Below are positions 22,601 to 33,500 of a DNA stretch of 64,000 bases, piece by piece. This stretch comes from Bilabrum cf. latius (Eukaryota > Bigyra: Bicosoecida > Bigyra > Bicosoecida): contig OZ237736.1 in assembly GCA_965178125.1 (NCBI GenBank), positions 248,001 to 312,000 on the forward strand. Reading direction: 5' to 3'. Both the position numbers and the translations under genes were made by a program. The notes under the pieces are model-generated. The model saw only the letters and a program-made list of their open reading frames with translations. It made no database searches and was not told the DNA's origin. Every line of letters starts with the position of its first letter. Position 1 is the stretch's first letter.

Positions 22601-25217
22601 GAATATAATATGTCTGAGTCAAAGCACACACTACCCAACTACAACGACCACCCCAAGAGGCAATCGCACTGGGCAGGTCGAACGGATCAGCAAGCTCACG
22701 CCATGGGCTCCGCAAGCTGGGCCGCTCCTCCGTGGGGGAGTTGCGCTGCTTGCGGTCCATCTGCGTTCGCGATGCCTTCGTGTTCGATTGCGTTCGGATC
22801 AGCCGCCTCGTCCGGTGCTGCACCCTCAGCTCCTACTGCAGCTGCAGCAGGTACTGCGGGCACAGCTGGCGCTCCAGCTGCATCCAAACCCTACGCACCA
22901 CCAGCTCCACCAGCCTGCTGTAGTGCCACTCCTAGCTGCGCAACTCCCGCTGCCAGCTCTCCCACCTGACCACCAGCTCCTGCTGCGGCCGCTCCCTGTG
23001 CGCCGGTTGCCTCCCTCTGCTTCAGCAGCTCACAAGCGTTAAGGTTAAATTTGCTCGTGAAAGCTGCGTTCCGCATGGCGACCAACCTGGCGATATCCCG
23101 AGCCCAGAACCTGACCTGGGCATCCACTGACTTGCTCCCATTCTTCCCGAGCCGCTTACGCCTGATGCGTGCTAGCAGCTTGAGGACCCCTCTGGCTCCA
23201 TCTCCGATCCTGCCTGAAGGCTGGATCACAAAATCCCGAAAGATCACCGTTTTGGGATTTTTCAGCGTCTTCACTGGGTTCCCCGTCGCCCCCGTGGGGA
23301 TACGACCAGCCATCCTCCGGTGCGGAGGCACCTCCAGATGAACCTCCCTGTGCTTCCTGAATGCTCCCCTGACCCAGGCAGTCTCATCCTGGTAGTCCGA
23401 GCCCACGGGTTTCGCAGGTCCGGTGCGTTCCCCCTCGCGTGCTCCCTTCTTGAACCTCTAGTTGATCGGTGCGAGTGCGGCTTGGGCAAGCGGGTCCACG
23501 CAAGTCACATCGACTAGGATCTCCTTCTCCCCTGGTCCTCTGTGGATCACCAAATCCATCCTGTAATCCTTTCCCTCCAAGTACTGTCCCGTGTCTTCGG
23601 ATGACGCTTTATATCCTGTCGCGTGCTGGCCGATCCTGCACAACTCCCTCTTCACAGTCTCGTGGATGCCCGTGAGCCGCCCCTTGTCGGTGGCTCGCTT
23701 CAGCCTGTTCCCACAGCAGCTCATGTGTCTTACCTGGTGTATGTACCCGGTGCCGCATCGGCACTCGGGGTCCGGGCATACCAGGTTCATCTCAGCTTCC
23801 AGGTCGTGTGTCCCGTCTTGGTGCCGCATCCGCTTGAGCACCTCCTGCGCCTGCCTTGCCGATGGTGACGGTCCCATCAGACGCCTGCAAAATTCCTCTT
23901 GGTACCCCTTGTTGGCAGGAATGGTCACGCCATAACCAAACTGCTCCTTCACGTAGCAGGCGCGTAGCAACGCCCCTGCGTCGGCTGACCTGCAGCTCCT
24001 GATCAGCGCCCTTGCTCTCTGCATCTCCACTCGGGCCCTGTCTGCCCACTGTTGGTCTTCTCCTAGGAGGCGTTGTTGGAACCCTGGGATGTTCTGGAAG
24101 GGCTTCACCAGAAACATCTCCGTGCAGGCACGATCTGCAGCCTTCTTCATCAAACTTTCGTGGTGGCCACCAAACTTCATCGGATCGTCCCCAGCGAGCC
24201 GTTGCATATGCCTCAGGTGACTCTTCAACCCTTTTGCCTCCAACATGAACCTCTCCGGGTTCGCGGCGGTCCGCTTCGCCCTTGACACGTTGTCCATCGG
24301 GTCCACCTCGATGAACACTTTCTTGGCAATTTCCACCTTGACCTTCTCAATCGGGTCCGGTGTGATGAGATTGTGCTCCGCACACTTCACCTACTTCTCG
24401 AGTGCTGCCTTCGTCTCTGGGTCGCTCAGCATCTCTTCGAGTCTCGTCGGGTCCCACACCGACTTGAGACATCCTGGCATGTCCTCGTGGGGCACCGGTT
24501 GGTGCCACAGCTGGTACTTGAGGCGTTGGTTGGGGTCCTCTTTGGCCGATCGGACCAGTCCCTTCATCTTGTACAGTACCCAGCGCACAGCCCAGTCTGC
24601 CACCTAGAGCACGGGCGCACTGTGAAGTCCGTACGTGTCGTGTTGGTTGTTGACTGGGCCTGCGGTTGCCTCCTCGAGCTGGCTAAGCCCGCTCATGAAA
24701 TCCAGGTTGTACTTCATCGCCAGGCCAGTTAGTCCTGGTACCACATCGAGGACCATGCCTGCGAACCGTGCTACCAGGGCAAGACGTTCTGGGATCAGTG
24801 CAAGCCCGACTCCTCCCTGAGCTAGAGGAGCTTTCCTCTGGTGGCGGACGCACTCAGCTCGTAGGAGCTGGTCGTTCGCCCTATAGAGGCCTGTGTCGAA
24901 ACTGGCTATCAGGTCCGTGAACGCCTCCTCGAGGCGTTCAACTCTCTGCAGCGTCCCCCCTTTCTCCAGGCCAATGAGAATACCGCTCCTGCAGAAGTGC
25001 TGCCACTTGGGCTGGATGCACGTCCTGAACACGTACACCGCTAGTGATGGCTTCAGAAGGCCGCATAGAACGACCCCATTTGCAACATCCACCAGCCGCT
25101 CTCCCAGGTGCTTCTCCACAAACTCCCTGGTACGTGACACCGGGATGCCAGCCACGACGATCCCCGCTGCGTTCAGCGTGCCCTGGAGTCTCCCTGCATC
25201 AATATCCTCGCGGATCA
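22600..25217 (-). mobile_element. 5'-truncated LINE with restriction-like-endonuclease-type C-terminus
   Basis: This insertion interrupts a dispersed repeat that is uninterrupted at 55927-56430, giving an empty-site comparison. It lies in a GA tract: gtgagagagaga flanks both ends (22591 and 25219), which could be a target-site duplication or the pre-existing microsatellite. The 5' end is truncated in the polymerase thumb, as expected for target-primed reverse transcription. The coding part is listed separately. Confidence 0.75.
22696..25155 (-). CDS. LINE polyprotein, C-terminal fragment (thumb to endonuclease)
   Basis: One frame runs through TAGs at 24604, 24391, 23458 and 22891 to TGA 22698-22696. 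Motifs in order: AGIPVSRTREFVEKHLG (the polymerase thumb start), RHQRKAPLAQGGVGLALIPE (the typical LINE GG.GL block), a Cys/His cluster (CPDPECRCGTGYIHQVRHMS) and a restriction-like endonuclease-type core (YRMDLVIHRG followed by EILVDVTCVDPLA). The tail is Ala/Gly-rich. No frameshift and no TAA or TGA interrupts the frame over 2.4 kb, so the insertion is young and written in the host's variant code. There is no N-terminal half because the copy is 5'-truncated. Confidence 0.8.
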
Positions 25218-25770
25218 GTGAGAGAGAGAGAGAGAAAGCGGCTAGGGATGCAGACTAGGAGCGGCGGCGACGCGGGGTGGGCGACGGATGGAGAGGGGAG
25301 TGGTGTGGGTGGAGCAGAAGGAGAGGGCGAGGGATGGGGGAGGGGGGGGGGTAGAGAGAGAAGGCGATAGATGGGCGGGGGGGGCAAAGCAGGGAGGAGG
25401 GGGGGGGGCGGCGGTTCACCAAGTGGGGAGGAAGAAGTGGAGGAGAAGATGAGTGGTGGGGTCATCGGGTTGATACGGCGGATAGGAAGGGGGGAGGCAC
25501 AGGCCGGGTAGGTGGGGGTTTGGGCATGTGGGGGACGAGTGACTCGGATCAGGGGGGATCGGATCACCCGACCACGTGCGGATGTGGAAGTTGAGAGGTC
25601 ACAATTAGACTCGAGCGGCAATCAAGCCGCGTGCTATTCGGGCGCTGAGGGGCAGCGCTCGCCAGTTTTCTTTTTGGTAACTTTGAGGATGGGCTCTCGG
25701 AGGAAACCAACTACAACCATGTGTGACTGTCTGCGAGATTAGGGTGCTGTGTACAACGTGTGATCTCATC
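25217..25770 (+). repeat. Dispersed repeat, right part (second copy at about 56030-56430)
   Basis: The G-rich stretch with cggatcacccgaccac, gcgctgaggggcagcgctcg and tacaacgtgtgatctca is shared with about 56030-56430. A small hairpin-forming motif (gcgctgaggggcagcgc) is conserved in both. I see no gene. Confidence 0.75.
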
Positions 25771-25779
25771 AGAATTATG

Positions 25780-26375
25780 CTCCGCTCCTTAGAAGGTGAC
25801 AACTGATAGAAGCCAAAATTTATGTACTACTTTTGCATAAGAATATAAAATATAATTAAGTGCAAAAGTGGTACCGATTTTCGCACTAAAAAGCGATACT
25901 ACTAAGCAACTCGAGCCGACAAATTCTTTCTTTGGAACAACTTCTAGAATTGACCTTTGGAATCCACCACAAATTCTTGTACCAGTTTTGTATCAGCCAA
26001 AAAATATGTACCAGTTTTGTATTAAAATATATTATTGTAGTTAGTGCAAAAGTGGTACGCCCCAATTTTAAGAATTAAAGACAGAAAGCCAACATCCCTC
26101 GCCCCGCACCCACAGTATCACCCAGTTTTTAAGTGTCTTGTATACAGACAGATACCTGAAGATTCTTATATTGATTTTGTAGCGACTGACACCCAAAATT
26201 AACTCATTCTATCACAACATCATCCCAAATCATCAACCCCACCACACCCCATCCAAACCACAGCACACCCCCCCAGCATCTGCCCACACCAACACAAATT
26301 AACACGAAAACCCAAATCTAGATTCATACCACAGTATTTATAGCATAGATTATGAAATGTGTAGCAAGCGACCAA
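25780..26375. repeat. AT-rich non-coding stretch with short recurring motifs
   Basis: The region is AT-rich against a GC-rich background. The motif gtgcaaaagtggtac occurs at about 25860 and 26041, its approximate reverse complement (gtactacttttgcat) at about 25822, and related tgtaccagttttgtat at about 25977 and 26008. This looks like remnants of small inverted-repeat (MITE-like) elements. No gene is seen. Confidence 0.5.
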
Positions 26376-26699
26376 TTCGAGAAATTAACACGAAAACTCC
26401 CACATCCATCCCCACACACTCACCCCTACCTCCACCCCACACCCTCGCTTTACCCCCTCCACACACCCCATCCCCACACAGATCCTCTCAGTAATCAACC
26501 ATTCCACGCACGATTTGACCCATTAAGAGCAAAATCCACTTGCACAAGTGGACGGCGTCAATTTGGACGTTGCGAGTCTAAAATGGACAGGAATGCACAG
26601 CAAATCGTGCGTGGAATGGTAGAATGGAAGAGACAGTAATACCGCTCAGAAACACGACTTGTCCTTAATATTTTGCATAGAACAGTGTACCTGCTTCAA

Positions 26700-29001
26700 T
26701 CACGGCTTGTCCTGCAATGACCTCTGCCTCACCGAGTGACCGACCGACGCACCCCCCGACGCCTCGACGGGCGAGCTGGGCAGCTCCATCTGATCCATGC
26801 CTCCTGCGCGCTGCTGGTGCTCGGGCATCTGATCCAAGGGAAGCACGCGGCCGTTGCCCCAAGAAGCAGACGACTACGGTGGCGAGGAAATCGGCATGCG
26901 GGTGGGCGTTGCGTCTGGCGGGTTCCATCGTCTCCTGGATCGAGAGGCGCTTCGCGACTGACCTCCCGCACGGTCCGCCGGCCCGTACTGCAACCGCTCG
27001 TCCGGAGGCGAAAACCCTCCCTCCTCTTCATCTCCCCCATAAACTCCCACATAGGATTCTCCTCCCAGCTCGCGGGCGCACGCCCCACTGGTTCGCCTCG
27101 CCAGCGGCAGCCTCCCTGAAATCTTTAGTTTCGGCAAGCCCGCCCCCCTCTCCACCACGCCGTTTGCAGCACCCTTGCTGTAACCTTTTCCGTTCGCGTT
27201 CGGCTTTGCCATCCTTGATGCCCTCTCCTAAGCCACTGATAGGATGGCAGTCAGCACGAACCATAGAACCATCCCGCACACGAATGTCATCCACACCGTC
27301 TTGCCCCAGTCCACAACGCTCATGCTTTTCGCGTACATCCAGTAATGATGCACCGTGCCCACGAATCCGTCGTCGTCCAATCCAACCAGAGCCTTGCTGA
27401 CCTCCAGCCTGACAGCCGCAGCGTCCTCCAGATCGAGGCAGCTCGCGGCACACGCGCCCTCGCCCCTGGCGGCGAAATGGTCGTGGCAGCACGCCTGGCA
27501 CTTGGACAGGACTGTCTCTGGCACTGCCACGGGCAGCGATGGCAGTGCCCAGGAGGTCCTAGCTGTAGGCTGTCCCCCCGTTGTTCCCTGGGGAACACCG
27601 ATGGCTGCCTCAATGCCGAGGGCCTCCTCGGGAAGCTGCTGCCGCTGCGAGTCGAGGGCATACTCAGCGATCAGGCGCGCTTCACCATCCACTAGTGCCT
27701 ACCTTGCCCTCTCCCCCACCAGCACCGCATCCACCGCCGGGTTGGTGCAGACCTGCACCTGCTTCTTCATGAGCTGTGCCTCGACGAACTCGATGCCGTG
27801 GGAGACTCCGGGCACGAAGGGCTGCAGCCAGGCACGGATCGCCTCTAGTGCCGCTGGGGAGAAGATAACCGCGTATGCTGCCGCCTGCATGGACACTTTG
27901 ACGCACGCTTTCCCAACGACTGTCGCCGCAAAGAAGGTAAGCAGCGGTACGCCGCAGTGCCCGCAGGTAAGTCCGGCGAGGTCGAAGAAAGGGTTAGGGA
28001 CCGAGGCCGCGAGCAAGACCGCCCAGAAGCCGTATTTCTCCACACCGTTCTTTACAAACTTTTTCATCCACGTTGCTCCGCTGTGGAACATGCCGACGAG
28101 CGGTCCGCATAATGGCCCGCAAAAGCTGGTAGTATCCGCGTCGCCCCGTTTGCTGGGGTTCGCCCTACTAGCACCATTCCTTGCGCCTGTGCTATGTGAA
28201 ACCTCGATGCTGTTCTCTTCCACCTCCCTAATTTCGCTTACCCTCCTTCCAGCCTCTGCTGCCGCTTTCGCCACGAAGTACGGAGGCAGCTCGCCGACGG
28301 CAGTGCCAAAGCCCCACAGAAAACAAACTAGCCAGACCTTGCTGACGATTCCTAGCAGTGAAACAGGGGGTCTCCTTTCACTGCGGGTACAATTCGGCGC
28401 AAGCAGATACTCCGCGGCAGTGGTGAGAGCCTGGCGGGGTGGTGGTGTGGGGCGAAGGTGCAGTCGGCGTCGTCTGACTCACGGGTCTCCGGGAGGGCAA
28501 TCGAATGCATCCTCGTCGTACTACAGTTCGATACCATACGAATTTATTCTGGCCGAGAAATCGAGGGAATTGCACGCCACCGCCGCAGTTGCTACCCGAA
28601 TAATGTGTGGGCCTGTATACAGGAGAAACGTGTGTAGGCCAGAGCCCAGCCCTACCGATGATAGCACCCCCATCAAAATCCAAAAGACTATGGATTCAAT
28701 AGACTCAATGCTCTGGGTCTGGTATGCCTCAGCCCCCGGAATAGGGGCAACCAATGAGATGACTGCAGCGCCAATAAGAAGTATCGCACCCATGACTGTT
28801 ACCGGGTTGCTTCGGATCCATCGTTGAAGCCTGCGCAAATAGATAGAAAGTAAAATCGATACACCAGTCGTTACCCAAGCTTGGTCAAGTGCGCATGAGA
28901 AAGGGGTGGTGGGCTTACGATTGAAACAAGTCAAGTATACTTCCGTAGAAATGCACGGCAACTCGAGTTGGTCGTGTCCACGACAACTCTGCAGTTTTCA
29001 T
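26700..29001 (-). CDS. VMP1: VMP1 (vacuole membrane protein 1), VTT/DedA-type ER scramblase family
   Basis: Exons are 29001-28919, 28830-28483 and 28380-26700, with introns of 88 bp (gtaagc...ttgcgcag) and 102 bp (gtgagt...gtacccgcag), both in phase 2. The product is 703 residues and ends at TGA 26702-26700. TAGs are read at 28521, 27699, 27228 and 26874. Diagnostic VMP1 blocks are [55 protein letters not shown] and [20 protein letters not shown] with [14 protein letters not shown]1 acts in the ER in lipid mobilisation, autophagosome formation and lipid-droplet release. After the last conserved helix ([10 protein letters not shown]), past the TAG at 27228, the protein has an unusual hydrophilic tail of about 175 residues rich in Gly, Arg and Pro. 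The first TAG aligns with the loop after the CNS motif, which is polar in homologues. Confidence 0.93.
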
Positions 29002-29381
29002 ACAGCCAACCCTGCACTTGATACTACCTAAGTGCGTGGAGGGCGACAAAAGTAGAATCGTTTTTGATTGGCCTCAAAGTATCAGCGAACGTTCCCCGTC
29101 ATTTTACGCTTCGTCCGGCGTTTGGTGCTATTGTGGCCGCAGATATGTAGGAAATCACTTACTAAAGTACAGAACGATTCATATTGTGTAGACATTTGTC
29201 GTACTATGCACTGATATCTTGGGACTGGTGCCCAAAAGAGGGATACTTGTTCCAACAACAGCTGCTCAGTCCTGTAGCCCACAGTGCTGCCATCGCTGGA
29301 CCAGCAGCGTGTGTCACTTTATGTTCTGGCTGTACAGGCAGTGAGAATTGAGCTGCGAGCGCCTCTTCTTAAACGCCGGGT
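29002..29381. promoter_or_regulatory. Divergent intergenic region between VMP1 and a small gene
   Basis: The region contains no convincing gene. By layout it carries the promoters of VMP1 (leftward) and of the gene at 29382 (rightward). No core promoter motif is clear enough to call. Confidence 0.4.
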
Positions 29382-29912
29382 ATGGCAGCCTCTGCAACCG
29401 TGGCTGTGATGACTGGCGAGACCGCATGTGGCGGTGAGGCTCATGACCGATCACACAAGTAGGGTGCCCGGGTTGATAGATCATCAAGTAGTTGTACTCA
29501 TGTTACAGCAAATGTAGTGGACGATCCGCTCGCTTTCCTCGATACAAAGGAACCAGAGCGACGCGTAGTCTTGTACGCGTCATCAGAGCGCAGGACCGTG
29601 GTGAAGTACGAAATCGTTGGGGGTGCATTGCAGTATTCTCTAGAACAGCTGGCAGGCGACAAGAGCCTTGTTCGCCCGACACATGTGACAACGTTCCAGG
29701 ACTTCAAGGAGAAGCGGTTGGAGGAATGCCGTCGGACCGGCCAGGGGACCGTCGTGCAGTTCTTCCTGGTAGATGATTGGTGCGAACAAATGACGGAAAT
29801 TCCTAGAAGTGTAGATGTCTCGTTTAGGGTCAAAACGAAGCTCCCTGAGCCGCGTTTCGCCGTGCAATTCCCGCCGAGAGTGATGTCCGGGGACAGTATC
29901 CGGCTGGGCTGA
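29382..29912 (+). CDS. Small conserved-looking protein of unknown function
   Basis: The frame runs from ATG 29382 (MAASATVAVMTGETACGG) to TGA 29910-29912, 176 residues, with a single TAG at 29460. The core (about residues 50-176) looks like a mixed alpha/beta domain with FLDTKEPERRVVLYASSERR and VVQFFLVDDWCEQM. The N-terminal 45 residues are Ser/Ala-rich and could be a targeting region (inference). Without TAG decoding the protein would have to start at a GTG. No family is recognised. Confidence 0.65.
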
Positions 29913-30508
29913 GCCGCGTGTTGATGTGCAATAATTCAAATGATGTTATGTGCCGCCTGCCGCTCACTGTCAAAAGCATGGCGCTCTCAACGACGACGAG
30001 CAGCCGTTCATTGTTAAATACAGCGGCGCCCCCAGCCTGAGGCATGGCCATGGGGCCACTGGCAGCCTGAGGCATGGCCATGGGGCCACTGGCAGCTGGG
30101 GTCCACGGCCGTGGATGTTCATGTTACTCGAGTGCTCATCGCCCACCGCACCTTGTCATTTCCCTCTACCTCCCCCCGCTTGCCTTCAATTTCCTGGGTA
30201 GACCCCCATTCCCCTGTTTTCTAGTCAGCACGCTACATTGGGCTTCCGGGACACTGCTCCGATGCCGACCCCATGCATGCCCCGGCGCCCGACTGGTTTC
30301 ACCTTGCTGCGACTGCTGCTCCCGCACGGTCCACCCCTGCCAGTGGTTCGGGTCGCCCCCCCGGACTAAACTACGCGGGTTCAGACGCGACACTCCCGTT
30401 GTCCGACATGGCCCAAGAGATTCCCTGAGACAGCGAACGTTCATAATCCTGTCGCGGGGTTCGCTAGCAAATGGGTGAGCCACTCGTCCAGTTCAACCAA
30501 GGCGCGCC
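29913..30508. other. Intergenic region, no gene seen
   Basis: The stretch contains a 30-bp tandem duplication and otherwise ordinary spacer sequence. It ends with an in-frame TGA (about 30476) shortly upstream of the ATG of the next gene. Confidence 0.5.
30034..30093. repeat. Perfect 30-bp tandem duplication
   Basis: Two identical adjacent 30-bp units (agcctgaggcatggccatgg then ggccactggc) occupy 30034-30063 and 30064-30093. The unit contains an internal palindrome, ccatgg within ggccatggggcc. Confidence 0.95.
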
Positions 30509-33500
30509 ATGCTGCCTTTCGAGCATGTGGGCCCTGAATATAATCGGCTATTGGAGTAGATTCATGCACGAATCAACGACGATCCGGGCTTTGGGAGCCT
30601 GTCGTCCGACGAGCTGAGCCGCCTGGTTGGATTGCAACCGCTGAGCAAGAGCATATCTTTCGAGGAGAAGGCTCCTTCTTGGACAGACAAGTGCCTGCGC
30701 AATACTATACTCATTTTGATGCTGCGAAATGGGAGCTTGAGACGTAGAGTGGGCAGCTAGGCGACGTCGAGGAGTGATGTTGCTTCTCTTACGGGGTGGG
30801 CTGGGCACAAGCTTGTTCGAGCAGATGATGTTGCAGAGTACATTGGTACTGTATATGCTAGAAATCAAGAGAGTATTGCGCTGATCCCAGCGGAGGAAGA
30901 GTTTAGCGCTTGGCGCGATCCCCGACCTCGGCTATCGCACGGACTTCACGATTCCTACGAGACCACGTTTAAGTATCGTAATGATGCTGCCCCGCAGACG
31001 TCCTCACATGTAGCAGATTCCGAGGCTAGTAGCCCGGAGGCTACGGCTCTCAGCGCGATTCGAAAATCGCTCGAGGCTCTGGAGGCGGCTGCCCTCGAGA
31101 TTGGCGGCATTGACCTCAAGCAGCTGCAAGTGCCAGGCACATCCGATGACGAAGTAATGAAGCAAGTGATCTCAAAGGCCGTCACATCAGTTCAATCAGT
31201 GCAGGACACGATCGCGCCAGTCATTGACCTGGTCGCATCTCCAGCAGCAGGCGATGGCACCATCCCAGCCGCGCTGCAGATGGCCTGCTTGTTGACTGGA
31301 CAGAAGATGCCAGCGAGACACGCGGACCCATCGTATCATAACAGTAGAAAAGGCTCTGTCCCTGGAGATGACGACGCACCTACTAGCGGCTCTGGCTCCG
31401 ACATGTCCTCTTCCTCGAGTGCAGCAGACGTAGCTGCGGCCCGCGAGAGGCTCGATGAGATGAGGCTGGTCCTGCTCCACGCAGCACTTTTGACAGGCGT
31501 GCTGAAGCATAGCAACGTCCATTTCTCTTCAGGTTAGAAAGTGCCACCAGCTGCGCCCTCTGCCGACGCTGCCGCGACGCAGAGTCCCAGCAAAGCCACT
31601 TGGGACCGCGCGACGACCGCCATGCAGAGGATTCACGCGATCTTCCTCCTCATCAACTTGGGAAGGCACATGCCGTTGGAGGAGCTGGGCATCCATGGAG
31701 GTGATTCGCAGCCCAAGCGTGACGCTCGAAGCGATGAACATGAATCCAAGGCAATGAGTGGGAGGCATCGCTGGCTAGATGTTGCTCGCCTGGGAGTGGT
31801 CGATGCTGGTGGTGGTGGTGGTGGTGGTGGTGATGGCTACAGTGATGACGATGAATAGCTAGAGGAAGATAGCCGCCGCGATCGAATGATGATCTTGCGG
31901 GTGGAATGCATGGCGCGATCCGTGGCCGCCCTGCAGTCCGCGTCACAGACCTGCGTGCCTCTTGCAGAGGTCGCACCGCCCGACCTAGCAGCGGCAGGCA
32001 AACGTTGCCTAGATGCGTTTCAGCACAGGAGCCAACTGATGGACAAGACCCTGGGTCAATCGGAGGGCATGGACACCGATTGGGCCATCGAGCAGATTCT
32101 CAACAGGGGGCAGCGGCAGATACAGGCAGAGAGCACGATGAAGGAAGGCCGCAGCATCATGAAGAGCCTTGACCAGCACAAGCTCTCGCAGCGGATGGGT
32201 TGGATTGCGTCCATGCGCACCGGTATGTTTGGTACAAGGCTAGAAGGCACCGATGCTACAGTCACTAGCTGTACCAGCTCATCTGCGACTGGTGGTTTAG
32301 CTGGTGCAGCCACTGGAAGCGGGGCTGCGACACCTGAGTCAACTGGTGCAGACCAGCTGGAGGTTCCCATGTTTCGGGGCTTTGGTGTTCAAAACCGCAT
32401 GGAACTTTCAGTGCTAAGCGCTCTGCTCGGGCGATCGAGACAGAGGCATGACCCAAGCTACATTGGCGTGGTCTTTGCGCGGTGCATGTCCACCATGAGG
32501 CCCTTGATCTGCAGGGTCAAGGCAGAGCTCGAGACCCTTCCGCTATCAGTCAAAATTCAAGCAGCCCAAGCGAGTCGGCAGAAGCATGTCGATCGGGATG
32601 AAAAGTTTAGATTTCGTTCAGCGGCCTCTGACGTGGCAGCCTCCAAGGAGTGCCGCGATTTCCTGCCTCTCGCTTCGCGAGCAGCGCTCATGAGAGTAAT
32701 CTGTGAGCTGCTGCAGCTGTGGAGTCCGTCGCAGGTTCACGCTGCCGCGCACTCGATCGTGGCCTTGCTGCCCATGCTCGACGCCAGCCTGTCAAGCGTC
32801 AGGCTGTCCAGAGATGGGCAACTGCTCGCTGACTTGAAGCCGGTTCGTAAGGACGGGTGCTTTGGCCTGGTACCGCACGGTGACCCCGCGACGAGCCTGC
32901 TTGTTGCGATTGACGCGTGGTACGAGGCAGCGCAAGCACTCTCTGCCTTCCTTCCGAGCGGCGCGTCCAGTGTGGAGGCCGACTCTTTGGCCACTTCTTC
33001 TTCTTCAATAGACGAGGTCGTCAGCATGAGAATTGGCTCGTCGCCTGCCTACCTCGGATCCACGTGGCTGGCGGGGCTTCTGACTGTTTGTCTGACGGGC
33101 AGGATCGTGCGGTCCTCGCTATCGATAGGGGGTGAATGTGTGGACGCATAGCCGGGTGAGTCGGCTGGTTCTGCCAGGGCTTTTCATCGATTGTCTGGAA
33201 GCAGTGACGAGGTACAAACGATCCACAGCCTCCTGGACCCCATGAAGGGTGTAGAGTCGCTGGGCAAGGAGCTCGAGCAGATGCATGCGGGCCAAGCCAT
33301 TGCAGCCACGGGCGGCTCGCGCCACAACGGCCTGGCATGGTCGCAGCTGATGGCCCTATTCGTGGCGAGCTACTCTATATTCAATCCGTTTCCTCGTGAC
33401 AATGATCGCGATGAAACCATGATGCGAGACTTGGCCATGAGGGCCTTCGTGCCTGCCGCTGTGCGTGCGTCCAGGACGTTGCTCGGCGTTCACCACGGTG

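Larger units (their letters stand above)
20260..26539. mobile_element. Element with about 165-bp terminal inverted repeats flanked by 23-bp direct repeats
   Basis: The left terminal repeat (about 20260-20430, gtggattttgctcttaatgg onwards to ttaatttctcg) reappears in reverse complement at about 26376-26539 with high identity. Immediately outside both ends is the same 23-bp sequence in direct orientation (20237-20259 and 26538-26560, acttgcacaagtggacggcg plus tca). Inside are short open frames (20439-20789, 21830-21420, 22479-21918), a duplicated 220-bp block, an AT-rich zone and a nested LINE. I cannot recognise a transposase, so class is open. The 23-bp direct repeats are much longer than usual target-site duplications and may instead be part of the target or of the element. 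Confidence 0.65.

Noticed and set aside
25199-25621. Pro/Ser-rich minus-strand ORF
   Set aside because: It is a translation of G-rich simple sequence in a dispersed repeat.
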